From: Alphaproteobacteria bacterium
GTDB taxonomy: Bacteria > Pseudomonadota > Alphaproteobacteria > BOG-932 > Roseiterribacteraceae
DNA: 5,441 nucleotides
Direction: 5' to 3'
Assembly: GCA_903970575.1 (NCBI GenBank)
Contig: CAJCJC010000059.1
Span: forward strand, 1 to 5,441
Shown: positions 1 to 5,441 of the stretch, one piece after another
Layout: the number at the start of each line of letters is the position of its first letter
How positions within the stretch are numbered: position 1 is the stretch's first letter
Made by a program: the position numbers and the translations under genes
The notes under the pieces: model-generated
The model's database searches: none
Told to the model about the DNA's origin: nothing
Seen by the model: the letters and a program-made list of their open reading frames with translations, nothing else

Positions 1-100
1 CAAAGACGCCAAGTTTATGAATTTACGCCGTCGAACTTCGCGAAGCTCTTCATGAGTAAATCTTTTCTGACTTCGTGTCTTGGCGTCTTTGTGGTTAAAA
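1..100. repeat. Palindromic intergenic repeat element, left end cut by the window
   Basis: The first 13 bases (CAAAGACGCCAAG) are a perfect inverted match to 79-91 (CTTGGCGTCTTTG). Inside these arms there is a second, 6-bp pair (ATTTAC 21-26 with GTAAAT 56-61) and a central 10-bp perfect palindrome (CTTCGCGAAG, 36-45), so the segment could fold as a nested hairpin or cruciform. The right arm lies in a degenerate 9-base periodic tract: 71-79, 80-88 and 89-97 are related nonamers. It ends in GTGGTTAAAA, so the intact element probably began with the complement of that sequence just left of the window. Repeats of this style (CTTCGTGTCTTGGCGTCTTTGTGG-like) are, from memory, scattered between genes in many unrelated bacterial genomes and metagenomes. 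No protein is encoded. Its right boundary is approximate. Confidence 0.7.
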
Positions 101-176
101 CGAGTGGTTTGGGAATGCCGAAATTTGGAATGAAGCCCGTATTTATGCGCGTACCCTAACACTGCGAACTGACGCC

Positions 177-183
177 AGGAGAG
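177..183 (+). promoter_or_regulatory. Ribosome binding site of the first operon gene
   Basis: AGGAGAG lies 4 bases before the ATG at 188 (6 bases if AGGAG is taken as the core). It supports that start and shows translation begins here rather than at a later Met. No convincing -35/-10 pair was found in 92-176, so the operon promoter is not assigned. Confidence 0.75.
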
Positions 184-187
184 CCGA

Positions 188-733
188 ATGCTGACCACCG
201 AACTTAAGGTCGAGGCCGCCACGCCGGAAAATATCGCGCCGTTCGGCGAGCTTGTCGGCGGCGCCGGCACGCCCGCCATTCCGCCCAGCGCCTTTTACAG
301 TCAGGTGCAAAGCTACAGGCCGCAATTCGTGTCGGATGAGGAAACCGAGATGGCGCTCTGCACCGTGCAGCGGCGTCCGCTCGAAGTCCGTTACATGGAA
401 CGTCATTTCAAGCATACTCAGGTCTTCCTGCCCTTGGGTGGACGGCCTTTCGTCGCCGTGCTGGCCCCGCCGACCGATACCGACCTGCCGGATATCGATC
501 AGGCCCGCGCCTTCCTGTTCGATGGGAAAGCCGGGCTGTCGATGCATATCGGCACCTGGCACGAATTCCCCTTCGCGCTGTTCGACGACACCCAGATCGT
601 CGTGCTGCTGCGCCGCGAGGCGACGCGGGGCCTGCAAAAGGAGAATATCGTCAATGGCGAGGGCGTCAGCGGCGACCTCGACAAAAAGGACATCACGCGC
701 CGCCTCGGCGTCGTGCTCCAGCCGCGCCTCTGA
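188..733 (+). CDS. AllA (ureidoglycolate lyase) family protein
   Basis: This 181-residue protein belongs to the ureidoglycolate lyase (AllA) fold family, cytosolic cupin-like barrels whose type member releases urea and glyoxylate from ureidoglycolate in allantoin breakdown. Visible family landmarks are the ERH triad at 71-73 followed by QVFLP (78-82), the glycine turn at 84-85, RAF near 107-109, and the H-x(3)-W-H signature at 120-125. Compared with E. coli AllA as I recall it, the W-H-H-P-L active-site segment reads W-H-E-F-P here, the preceding His-Arg-Asn is His-Ile-Gly, and there is a charged C-terminal extension (about 145-175, with DLDKKDI). E. coli AllA is about 160 residues. No other purine or allantoin gene is present, so the real substrate may differ. 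It is the first gene of a plus-strand operon, 15 bases before the next gene. The family assignment is fairly firm; the reaction is not. Confidence 0.8.
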   Translation: MLTTELKVEAATPENIAPFGELVGGAGTPAIPPSAFYSQVQSYRPQFVSDEETEMALCTVQRRPLEVRYMERHFKHTQVFLPLGGRPFVAVLAPPTDTDLPDIDQARAFLFDGKAGLSMHIGTWHEFPFALFDDTQIVVLLRREATRGLQKENIVNGEGVSGDLDKKDITRRLGVVLQPRL

Positions 734-748
734 ATCCAAGGAGCCGTC

Positions 749-1195
749 ATGCCAAATCATCTTCGCGAGTTGATGCCGCATTTCGCCAAGCACGAGGGTA
801 ACTGGATCGGGACCTATACCCATATCAAGCCGACCGGCGAATTGGTCGACACGTATGAGGTGCGGATATTCTCGGAATTTCCGACCGATGGAAGCTGCGA
901 TTTTCGCTTGAACACCCATAATGTCTGGGCGGACGGGCGCGAAACCCGCGCCGCCTTCGACACCGTCTATCGCGACGGCCGGCTCTGGTTCGATGGCGTG
1001 CTCACCGGATCGATGTGGGAGGTTGACGATTTCACCGTCTATCTGCGCTTCGGCTATCGTGACGACCCGACCATCGATGTCTGCGAGATGATCCAGATCA
1101 GCGATGACGGCCAGAACCGCGCCCGCACCTGGCATTGGTTCCGCGACCAGAAACTATTCCAGGTGACATTGACCAACGAACGCCGCGTCGGCTGA
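749..1195 (+). CDS. DUF3598/lipocalin-like small protein of unknown function
   Basis: This 148-residue soluble protein has no signal peptide or membrane segment. It starts with a helical segment, then H-E-G-N-W-I-G-T-Y (15-23), which resembles the G-x-W motif opening a lipocalin-type beta-barrel. Alternating beta-strand sequence follows (32-43, 52-62, 73-84, 89-104). It ends in R-A-R-T-W-H-W-F-R-D (124-133) and a final strand to residue 147. This pattern matches, from memory, small bacterial proteins of the DUF3598/fatty-acid-binding-like group, whose function is not established. A barrel this size could bind a small hydrophobic ligand or act as an isomerase or hydratase, but no catalytic residues can be named. 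AAGGAG at 738-743, 5 bases before the ATG, fixes the start. It sits 15 bases after the AllA-family gene and 35 bases before the GST gene, so it is probably cotranscribed. Confidence 0.7.
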   Translation: MPNHLRELMPHFAKHEGNWIGTYTHIKPTGELVDTYEVRIFSEFPTDGSCDFRLNTHNVWADGRETRAAFDTVYRDGRLWFDGVLTGSMWEVDDFTVYLRFGYRDDPTIDVCEMIQISDDGQNRARTWHWFRDQKLFQVTLTNERRVG

Positions 1196-1218
1196 ATTCA
1201 CATCAAGAAATAATTAAC

Positions 1219-1223
1219 GGAGA
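1219..1223 (+). promoter_or_regulatory. Ribosome binding site deciding the GST start
   Basis: GGAGA lies 7 bases before the ATG at 1231. The reading frame stays open upstream to 1135, but that would overlap the previous gene by 61 bases and add 32 residues absent from GSTs. The thioredoxin fold begins directly at M-I-E-L-Y, so 1231 is the start. Confidence 0.75.
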
Positions 1224-1230
1224 CCTGACT

Positions 1231-1857
1231 ATGATCGAACTCTACACCGCCGGGACAGCCAATGGGCAAAAAGTCTCGATCATGCTGGAGGAATGCGGAT
1301 TGCCGTATAATCCGCATATCGTGAACTTCGCCGCCGGCGAGCATCTGTCGCCCCCGTTCATCACTTTGAATCCGGCCGGCAAAATTCCCGCCATCGTCGA
1401 TCCCGAAGGTCCAAACGGCGAGCCCTTCGCCCTGTCCCAGACGCTCGCCATCGTCCTCTATCTGGCGGAAAAATCCGGCAAGTTCGTGCCTAAGGATATC
1501 TGGGAGCGCGCCGAGGCCTATCGCTATATGTCCCTCGTGGCGTCCGATATCAGCGGCGCGTTCACCGGCCTGTTCGTCTTCACCCATATGCACCCGCAAT
1601 CCACGACGCAGGTCGTGGATCACTTCCAGGCGCAGGCGGCGCGTAACCTGCGCGTGCTGGACAAGCGGCTGGGCGATAGCCCGTTCCTGGCTGGGAATGC
1701 CTATTCGGTGGCCGACATCCTGGCTTACCCCGTGGCGGCGAGTTCGGTGAAGGGGTTGCCCGAACAGCTTGGGCCTTATCCAAATCTCCGTCGGTGGTCG
1801 GAGGAGATCGCCGAGCGGCCGGGCGTGAAACGCGGGATGGCGGTCGGCGCCCCGTGA
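1231..1857 (+). CDS. Glutathione S-transferase, YfcG/Ure2p-like
   Basis: This 208-residue cytosolic GST has an N-terminal thioredoxin-like domain (about 1-82) and an all-helical C-terminal domain (about 90-205). It opens M-I-E-L-Y-T-A-G-T-A-N-G, which matches E. coli YfcG and keeps the Thr9 and Asn11 that in YfcG contact glutathione; that family favours disulfide reductase activity with GSSG. The cis-proline loop is K-I-P-A-I (51-55, Pro53). The usual Glu-Ser pair that binds the gamma-glutamyl group is Gln70-Thr71, a conservative change also seen as Gln-Ser in zeta-type enzymes. The C-terminal S-V-A-D-I (159-163) is the conserved N-capping box with Asp162. The likely role is glutathione-dependent reduction or conjugation of whatever the operon handles. 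The stop codon overlaps the start of the hydrolase gene, so the two are translationally coupled. Confidence 0.9.
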   Translation: MIELYTAGTANGQKVSIMLEECGLPYNPHIVNFAAGEHLSPPFITLNPAGKIPAIVDPEGPNGEPFALSQTLAIVLYLAEKSGKFVPKDIWERAEAYRYMSLVASDISGAFTGLFVFTHMHPQSTTQVVDHFQAQAARNLRVLDKRLGDSPFLAGNAYSVADILAYPVAASSVKGLPEQLGPYPNLRRWSEEIAERPGVKRGMAVGAP

Positions 1858-2681
1858 TCCGGCGCGCCTTCGCCGATCTGCCCACGCGCCAGGTGCATTA
1901 CCGGCGCGCGGGCGCTGCCGGCGGAACGCCGCTCATTCTGCTGCACGCCTCGCCGGGGTCGAGCAAGCAGCTTGAGAACCTGATCGCGGCGCTTGGGGAA
2001 ACACGCGCCGTCATCGCGCCCGACACGCCGGGAAATGGCGACAGCACGCGTCTGCCGCTCGACGCCCCCGAGATCGCGGATTACGCGGCGGCGACGCTGG
2101 AGTTCCTGGATGCGATGGGCCTTGCGACGGTCGATGTTTACGGCTCTCACACGGGCGCCAGCATCGCGACCGAACTCGCCATCCTTGCGCCGGACCGGGT
2201 GCGCCGGGTGGTGCTCGACGGCGTCGGCATCTTCTCGGAAGAGGAGCGCACGGAGTATCTGGCCAATTACGCGCCGGCGGTCACGCCCGACCTCACCGGC
2301 TCCCACCTGCAATGGGCGTTCCTGTTTTGCCGCGACCAGTATCTCTTCTGGCCGTGGTTTCGACGCGACGCCGCCAATTCCCGCGCGGCGGGCCTACCCA
2401 CGGCCCAGGCCTTGCATAACTGGACGCTGGAAGTCCTGAAGGCGATCGACACCTATCATCTGGGCTATAGGGCCGCCTTCGGCTACAGGAAGGATCAGCG
2501 CCTGCCGCTGGTCAAAAGCGAGATTTTGGCGATCTCGGCGGCCGACGATCCCTTGCTGCCCAACACGCGCCAGATCGAAACCCTGGTCCCAGGCGCGACC
2601 TTCAAAATCCTGCCGAAAACCAGCGCCCCGGGATTCATGGCCGAATTGTCAGGAGCGATCACCGCGTTCCTGGATTCGTAA
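1854..2681 (+). CDS. Alpha/beta-fold hydrolase with His at the nucleophile position
   Basis: This 275-residue alpha/beta-hydrolase-fold protein begins at a GTG that shares GTGA with the GST stop. The open frame extends to 1794, but the upstream residues are Arg-rich read-through of the GST gene. The oxyanion strand-turn L-L-H-A-S-P-G-S-S is at 29-37 (canonical HGxPGS), followed by D-T-P-G-N-G-D-S (about 58-65). The nucleophile elbow reads Y-G-S-H-T-G: Gly97, Ser98, His99, Thr100, Gly101, with His where Ser, Asp or Cys is expected. A cap region (about 125-210) is rich in Trp, Tyr and Phe (FWPWF), which suggests an aromatic or hydrophobic pocket. The acid turn A-A-D-D-P-L-L-P holds Asp231/Asp232. 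No His follows it, so the normal catalytic His is missing. I recall related proteins with a G-x-H-T-G elbow, so this is probably a genuine subfamily and not a mutation. The substrate is unknown; it could be a hydrolase, a lyase or non-catalytic. Confidence 0.85.
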   Translation: MIRRAFADLPTRQVHYRRAGAAGGTPLILLHASPGSSKQLENLIAALGETRAVIAPDTPGNGDSTRLPLDAPEIADYAAATLEFLDAMGLATVDVYGSHTGASIATELAILAPDRVRRVVLDGVGIFSEEERTEYLANYAPAVTPDLTGSHLQWAFLFCRDQYLFWPWFRRDAANSRAAGLPTAQALHNWTLEVLKAIDTYHLGYRAAFGYRKDQRLPLVKSEILAISAADDPLLPNTRQIETLVPGATFKILPKTSAPGFMAELSGAITAFLDS

Positions 2682-2688
2682 TTCGGCG

Positions 2689-3906
2689 TTACGAAGCCTT
2701 CCGCGAGCCGAAGATGAACCAGCCGCCGCCGCCATGCCGGGGCGCGGTCAATGCGCCTTTCAGGAATTCCGGATAGCGGGTCATGTCGAACGTGGTGATG
2801 TCCGGAATCGTGATCTCGAACGCCGCGTCGCGCCGAAAGCCGCCCTCGACCAGCAGCGCGGTTGGGTCCTGCGCGCGATAGGTGGCGTAGAACGGCTCGT
2901 TATTGTTCTTCGTATCCCAGTCGAACGCGAAATTGAGGAACGGGTCGCAGGATTTATGCGGCGGCAATTCCATGCTCGCGAAAATCCCGCCCGGCGACAG
3001 CAGGCGATGCGCCTCCTTCAAGATTTTCCGCGTCGCTGACAGCGACAGCTCATGGAAGAAAAAGCTGGAGACGATCAGGTCGAAATGACCGTCCGGGAAA
3101 TCCGTCGCTTCGGCGTTCTGCTGGCTGAAATGCACCGGAATTCCGGCATGCTCGGCCTTGGCGTGGCCATAGCGCAGGCAGGGCGCCGCCACGTCGATGC
3201 CATAAAGCTCGATCTCCGGGAAATGATTGCGATAGGCGAAAAGGTTGTTGCCCGATTGCGTGCCCAGATCGAGCACCCGGCGCGGCTTGAAATCGGGATA
3301 GCGCTGCTTCAGCCAATAGCCGATCGATTCGCCGATGCCGGCGAAATTGCGCGCCTTGTTGACCCTGCCCTTGCCGACCAGCCCAGACAGCGCCGCGCCT
3401 AGCAACGCGCCCTGGGCGACGTCGTCCTCGGTGTATTCCGAGTAATAGCAGCCCGGCGCCAGATGAACGTCCAGCGCCGAGACATAGCGTGGAATTTCGA
3501 GATCGGGATTCAGCCGCAGCGATCCGCCGGCCGGGTTCAGCCTGGCCGCGTCCCGCGCCACCTCGATCATCTCCGGCAAGGCGCGCTCCACCGCTGCGAT
3601 GCGCGACAGCGGCCCCATCTCCTGCGCGTTATAGCGAATGGCGCTATAGAACCGATAGAACGGATGGTTCTCCATCGCCGCAGCGATCTCGCGCCCGTCG
3701 CGCGGCGCATGCCCATGTTCCTTCTCGAAGGCCGGGCCCGCGTCCCGCTCCAGAATATCCCGCTGCTGAAATCGCAGATTCATCAAGGCATGATTATGTA
3801 ACACTGCGACGGCGCGGGTCCGCGCATGCTCGTCATGCGTCTGCTGGATCAAGCCATCGATATCGGCGATTTCTGAGCCGCTCTGGGAGATAAGACTGTC
3901 GGGCAT
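2689..3906 (-). CDS. Class I SAM-dependent methyltransferase with long N-terminal domain
   Basis: This 405-residue cytosolic protein carries a Rossmann-type methyltransferase domain in its second half. Motif I is V-L-D-L-G-T-Q-S-G-N-N (211-221), followed by the acidic strand-2 end L-Y-G-I-D (Asp238, expected to bind the SAM ribose). Next come D-F-P-D-G-H-F-D-L-I-V-S-S (269-281) with FFFHEL, and R-L-L-S-P-G-G (301-307), all typical of the UbiE/Methyltransf_11 group. The first ~185 residues are not part of the catalytic fold. They are helical and include H-P-F-Y-R-F-Y (81-87) and D-V-H-L-A-P-G-C-Y-Y-S (146-156), and may form the acceptor-binding or dimer domain. The substrate is not identifiable. 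The frame is open to 3981, but the ATG at 3906 has an AGGAG site and is preferred. It converges on the operon and diverges from the MFS gene. Confidence 0.85.
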   Translation of the reverse strand: MPDSLISQSGSEIADIDGLIQQTHDEHARTRAVAVLHNHALMNLRFQQRDILERDAGPAFEKEHGHAPRDGREIAAAMENHPFYRFYSAIRYNAQEMGPLSRIAAVERALPEMIEVARDAARLNPAGGSLRLNPDLEIPRYVSALDVHLAPGCYYSEYTEDDVAQGALLGAALSGLVGKGRVNKARNFAGIGESIGYWLKQRYPDFKPRRVLDLGTQSGNNLFAYRNHFPEIELYGIDVAAPCLRYGHAKAEHAGIPVHFSQQNAEATDFPDGHFDLIVSSFFFHELSLSATRKILKEAHRLLSPGGIFASMELPPHKSCDPFLNFAFDWDTKNNNEPFYATYRAQDPTALLVEGGFRRDAAFEITIPDITTFDMTRYPEFLKGALTAPRHGGGGWFIFGSRKAS

Positions 3907-3914
3907 CGCATGAA

Positions 3915-3919
3915 CTCCT
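3915..3919 (-). promoter_or_regulatory. Ribosome binding site deciding the methyltransferase start
   Basis: On the minus strand AGGAG lies 8 bases before the ATG at 3906. The in-frame upstream alternative at 3981 is a TTG inside the likely promoter region and would add 25 residues of no recognisable character. The 405-residue start is therefore favoured. Confidence 0.75.
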
Positions 3920-3952
3920 GCGCGGAAGGCCGCATGATCGTCATCATTCGTT

Positions 3953-3981
3953 AACGTAATCTTCCGATGGCCCCTGGACAA
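3953..3981 (-). promoter_or_regulatory. Possible sigma70-type promoter of the methyltransferase
   Basis: On the minus strand TTGTCC (3981-3976, 4 of 6 consensus bases) and TACGTT (3958-3953, 3 of 6) are separated by 17 bases and lie about 50 bases before the gene start. An 8-bp palindrome CGTTAACG (3949-3956) overlaps the -10 element. The match is weak, and only the spacing and position support it. Confidence 0.25.
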
Positions 3982-3997
3982 GCGCCGGCATAAGGGT

Positions 3998-4020
3998 CAT
4001 GGCCTCGCAACGAAGCCATG
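3998..4020. promoter_or_regulatory. Imperfect inverted repeat in the divergent intergenic region (possible operator)
   Basis: CATGGCCTCG and CGAAGCCATG pair in 9 of 10 positions around a 3-base centre. There is no T-run after it, so it is not a factor-independent terminator. It lies between two divergently transcribed genes, about 90 bases from the methyltransferase start and 75 from the MFS start, where a shared dimeric regulator could bind. No regulator gene is in the window. Confidence 0.4.
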
Positions 4021-4034
4021 TCTCCGTGGCTGTG

Positions 4035-4056
4035 CGCAGGGGACGCGAAGCCTGCG
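4035..4056. promoter_or_regulatory. Second inverted repeat before the MFS gene (possible operator)
   Basis: CGCAGG (4035-4040) and CCTGCG (4051-4056) are perfect 6-bp arms around a 10-base spacer, ending 37 bases before the MFS start. Arms of this length can arise by chance in GC-rich DNA. It is listed because it sits beside the other inverted repeat in the same intergenic region. Confidence 0.25.
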
Positions 4057-4093
4057 ATCCTTGTGCTGTCCGTCTTTCAATCGTTTGGGCTCA

Positions 4094-5398
4094 ATGGCGC
4101 GGTCTTTGTCCACCTATTCCTCGAGCGAGCGGCTGACGATCCTCATCGTCGCCGCCGTGCAATTCATCAACGTGATGGATTCCACCATGGTGTTGCCGAT
4201 GGGGCCGTTCTTCGCGGCGCCGCTCGGCATTCCCGTGGCGCAGATCGGCTTGCTCGGCGTCGCCTATGTATTGGCGTCCTGCGTCTCCGGGCTGCTCGGG
4301 TCGTTGATGCTGGACCGGTTTCCCCGGCGGCCGACGCTCGGCATCGCCATGATAGGCCTGGTCGCGGCAACCGCTATGGGCGGTCTCGCCGTCGATATGT
4401 TCAGCATGATCGCAATCAGGATCGTCGCCGGTCTGTTCGGGGGCGTCGCCGCGGCGCTCTCGTTCACCATCCTGGCGGATGGCGTGGCGGAGGCGCGGCG
4501 CGGCGGCGCGATGGGGACGGTGACCGGGACCTATTCCCTCACCTCCGTCATCGGGATCCCGATCGCGCTGCTGCTCTGCGCGGTCGGCGGTTGGCGTCTG
4601 CCGTTCTTCGGCGTCGCGGTGCTGGGAGCCGCCATCGGCGTCGCCGCCTATGCCTTGCTGCCCCGCGATCTGGCGCCCGAGGCGAAGCCCGAGCAGGACA
4701 GCGTCGGCCGTATGATCGCCGATTTCTGGGCGATCGCCCGGCGGCCGATCACCCGGCTGACCTTGGTCGTGAAGGGCGTCGGCATTTTAAGCTCGGCGCT
4801 TCTCATCCCCAATCTCGCGACATTCCTGGTCTATAATCTGGGCTATCCCGAGGATCGCCTGGGCGTGCTGTGGATGGTCGGCGGCGTCTTCGCCGTCATC
4901 GGCCCGCATTTCGCCGGCCGGCTTAGCGATCGTATCGGCGGCATCCCGCCGCTCAGGATCATCAGCGTCGGCGTCTCGATCGTGATCTATCTGATGTTCG
5001 TGCGGGGCGCGGCGACGATCCACTGGGCCGGAATCTGGATCGTTCTTCCCCTCTTCGCGGCGTTCTTCGGGCTGAACCTGTCGCGGGTCGCGATCGTCGG
5101 GGCGATGGTCACCAAGGCTCCGCCGCCGGAGGAGCGCGGCCGGTTCATGTCGCTCGCGTCGACGTTCGAATCGGTGGGCGCGGCGGGGGCGATGGTCATC
5201 GCGGCCTCGGTATTGACGGAAGGCCCGGGCGGCGCCGTCGGCCGCATGGACTGGCTGGCCGGCGTCGCTATTTTGACGACGCTCTCGCTGCCGTTCCTGG
5301 CGAAACGGCTCGATGTCCATCTGCGTCGTGACGCCATGGCGCGATCGGCTCTTGGAAACATCGCGTTCGAACCGGCGACCCGGGACGCCGCGGAGTAA
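4094..5398 (+). CDS. MFS transporter, 12 transmembrane helices
   Basis: This 434-residue inner-membrane secondary carrier of the major facilitator superfamily has 12 hydrophobic segments in two six-helix halves. A polar loop at about 190-220 (A-P-E-A-K-P-E-Q-D) separates the halves. Helix 1 carries N-V-M-D-S-T-M-V-L-P-M-G-P with Asp29, resembling the D-F-M-I-x-M-P-L-G-P of AraJ-like proton-coupled carriers. The helix 2-3 loop has motif A (G69...D74-R75-F-P-R78-R79), with a degenerate copy, G-R-L-S-D-R-I-G-G, after helix 8. Helix 4 has motif B (Arg109 with a Gly at 113). The family mostly exports drugs, sugars or metabolites by proton antiport; the substrate here is unknown. The start is the ATG at 4094. 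The frame is open to a TTG at 4061, but the extra residues precede the normal MFS N-terminus. No strong Shine-Dalgarno site precedes 4094, so translation may be modest. It is divergent from the methyltransferase. Confidence 0.88.
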   Translation: MARSLSTYSSSERLTILIVAAVQFINVMDSTMVLPMGPFFAAPLGIPVAQIGLLGVAYVLASCVSGLLGSLMLDRFPRRPTLGIAMIGLVAATAMGGLAVDMFSMIAIRIVAGLFGGVAAALSFTILADGVAEARRGGAMGTVTGTYSLTSVIGIPIALLLCAVGGWRLPFFGVAVLGAAIGVAAYALLPRDLAPEAKPEQDSVGRMIADFWAIARRPITRLTLVVKGVGILSSALLIPNLATFLVYNLGYPEDRLGVLWMVGGVFAVIGPHFAGRLSDRIGGIPPLRIISVGVSIVIYLMFVRGAATIHWAGIWIVLPLFAAFFGLNLSRVAIVGAMVTKAPPPEERGRFMSLASTFESVGAAGAMVIAASVLTEGPGGAVGRMDWLAGVAILTTLSLPFLAKRLDVHLRRDAMARSALGNIAFEPATRDAAE

Positions 5399-5441
5399 GG
5401 GCGCGCTAAAGCCGCGTTTTCCCGATGCCGGCCTCCGCGCA

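Noticed and set aside
1..100. CRISPR array from the repeated arm sequences
   Set aside because: There are only two inverted arms and a degenerate 9-base period, with no regularly spaced direct repeats or cas genes.
92..176. Promoter for the four-gene operon
   Set aside because: TTGG-type -35 candidates at 109 and 125 have no -10 element at 16-18 bases, and the TATTTA at 140 has no -35 partner. A promoter must exist nearby, but none can be supported.
143..1135. A 330-codon minus-strand open frame across the first two operon genes
   Set aside because: It is the antisense shadow of two genes with recognisable protein families and good ribosome sites. Its own translation has no recognisable domain and its length is expected from high-GC codon bias.
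2682..2712. TTCGGC/GCCGAA inverted repeat at the convergent gene ends as a terminator
   Set aside because: Arms are only 6 bp with a 19-base loop, there is no T-run on either strand, and one arm lies inside the methyltransferase coding region.
4018..4836. A 272-codon plus-strand frame overlapping the transporter
   Set aside because: The translation is extremely Arg-rich and low-complexity, typical of the wrong frame of a GC-rich gene. The MFS frame explains the same DNA.
4787..5320. Minus-strand frame opposite the transporter's C-terminal half
   Set aside because: It is a charged, repetitive Arg/Asp/Glu-rich translation with no fold signature, a shadow of the MFS gene.
5399..5441. Possible start of another gene at the right edge (ATG near 5425)
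   Set aside because: Only about 17 bases remain and no ribosome site precedes the ATG. Nothing can be called.

Overview
The window is GC-rich bacterial chromosome, apart from its AT-richer first ~150 bases. Third codon positions are strongly G/C biased, genes are tightly packed, and Shine-Dalgarno sites are clear. The protein style (YfcG-like GST, AraJ-like MFS carrier, AllA-family enzyme, small DUF3598-like protein) suggests a proteobacterium, most likely an alphaproteobacterium. That placement is by impression only; there is no rRNA or marker gene here.

Layout: (1) Positions 1-187 hold an intergenic palindromic repeat element, cut by the left edge of the window, followed by a short leader. 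(2) Positions 188-2681 hold a four-gene plus-strand cluster that is almost certainly one operon: an AllA (ureidoglycolate lyase)-family protein, a small DUF3598/lipocalin-like protein, a YfcG/Ure2p-type glutathione S-transferase, and an alpha/beta-fold hydrolase whose GTG start overlaps the GST stop codon. (3) A minus-strand class I SAM-dependent methyltransferase with a long N-terminal region (2689-3906) converges on the operon, with only 7 bases between stop codons. (4) A divergent intergenic region (3907-4093) carries two inverted repeats. (5) A plus-strand 12-helix MFS transporter (4094-5398) follows, then 43 bases with no recognisable gene.

No complete known pathway can be read from these genes. 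There is no allantoinase, allantoate amidohydrolase or other purine-catabolism gene beside the AllA homologue. Its neighbours (GST, hydrolase) look more like a small-molecule catabolic or detoxification cassette. The divergent methyltransferase and MFS carrier could modify and move a related small molecule, but that is inference from proximity alone.

The most unusual item is the alpha/beta hydrolase. The nucleophile-elbow position holds His in a G-S-H-T-G motif instead of Ser, and there is no His anywhere after residue ~232, where the catalytic His normally lies. It is therefore either a non-catalytic member or uses an unconventional mechanism.
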